From: Pterobdella sp. o SKG-2022
Taxonomy: Eukaryota; Annelida; Clitellata; Hirudinida; Piscicolidae
Reading direction: 5' to 3'
Length of the DNA: 64,000 bases
Assembly (NCBI GenBank): GCA_964035795.1
Contig: OZ038322.1
Span: 10,804,038-10,868,037, forward strand
Made by a program: the position numbers and the translations under genes. The notes beneath the pieces were generated by a model. The model was not told the DNA's origin. It did no database searches and saw nothing but the letters and a program-made list of their open reading frames with translations. Numbering within the stretch: position 1 is the first letter of the stretch; every line of letters begins with the position of its first letter. Shown here in pieces: positions 63,696 through 64,000 of this stretch.

Positions 63696-64000
63696 ACAAA
63701 TGACAAGCAGACTGAAACTACTGATGAAGAAGACAATGGTGAAGCCATTAAAAACGAAAGAAATGATAGTTATACCAGTGAGGGAAGTATAACAACACAC
63801 GCAGATTTAATTGTCAAAATTGAAGCTAACCTAACAGCATTGAGACTCCGAGCAAACTTTGAGCATCATTACAGTAATAAAAGACTGAAATTAAAGTTTG
63901 TAACGACGTGAACGTCAAAGTACATTGCTCATTTGAAGCTCTTGTGCACTTCAATGAAGATTCATACACCGCCTGCGTGTACACACCTCCTTGTACCTAC
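63696..64000 (+). CDS. Partial unidentified gene at the right edge (two candidate exons)
   Basis: Candidate exon 63696-63812 encodes an acidic, polar segment (TNDKQTETTDEEDNGEAIKN and onward to THADLI). Candidate exon 63884-64000 encodes VCNDVNVKVHCSFEALVHF and DSYTACVYTPPCTY and is open to the window end. The 71-nt intron between them would have a GTCAAA donor, a CTAAC branch-like motif and an AG acceptor. Both exons are phase 0 at that junction and the frame closes. The paired cysteines in the second exon suggest a secreted or extracellular protein. I do not recognise the family, and the 5' end was not found. Confidence 0.4.

Noticed and set aside
1..64000. CRISPR arrays, bacterial operons, ribosome binding sites, riboswitches or phage genes.
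   Set aside because: The DNA is eukaryotic nuclear sequence with spliced genes and Pol III tRNAs; I saw no spaced repeat array or prokaryotic signals.

Overview
This window is nuclear DNA from an AT-rich invertebrate animal. The evidence is intron-rich genes with GT-AG introns (many only 50-150 nt, a few several kb), metazoan-only families (CPEB, an immunoglobulin-superfamily adhesion receptor, a calcium-channel alpha2delta subunit), eukaryotic nuclear tRNA genes with internal promoters, and retroelement relics. I cannot name the phylum; a flatworm-like or other lophotrochozoan genome would fit, but that is inference.

Layout, left to right. (1) 157-3110, + strand: complete CPEB-type translational regulator, 12 exons, 553 aa. 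(2) 4783-15410, +: AP-3 adaptor delta subunit, 36 exons, 1,290 aa, with lysine-rich hinges and a C-terminal ear. (3) 15411-20550: mostly intergenic, with a tRNA-Val(AAC) at 18737 and a repeat/hairpin cluster just upstream of the next gene. (4) 20551-37345, +: nephrin/sidestep-like Ig receptor, 20 exons, 1,363 aa, with 6.7 kb and 3.3 kb introns inside the ectodomain, one GC-AG intron, a 22-nt microexon and a hydrophobic C-terminus. (5) 37346-41676: intergenic, with tRNA-Leu(CAG) on the minus strand and a fossil LINE endonuclease. (6) 41704-42970, +: SETMAR/SUV39-type histone lysine methyltransferase with complete pre-SET, SET and post-SET motifs; its 5' end is uncertain. (7) 42971-45308: convergent intergenic region with a 200-base assembly gap. 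(8) 45309-62283, minus strand: 35-exon alpha2delta-like calcium-channel auxiliary subunit, 1,218 aa, whose VWA metal site (MIDAS) is lost in all three loops and which carries a His/Tyr/Asn-rich insertion. Its introns hold a tRNA-derived SINE, a second copy of that SINE's 3' module, and a 128-bp hairpin/MITE. (9) 63696-64000, +: a probable partial gene running off the right edge.

The genes are not an operon and do not form one pathway. All exon models were assembled by hand by matching reading frame, splice sites and known family motifs. In each of the four large models every intron phase closes and the total length is a multiple of three. That is strong internal support, but no transcript or database search was available.
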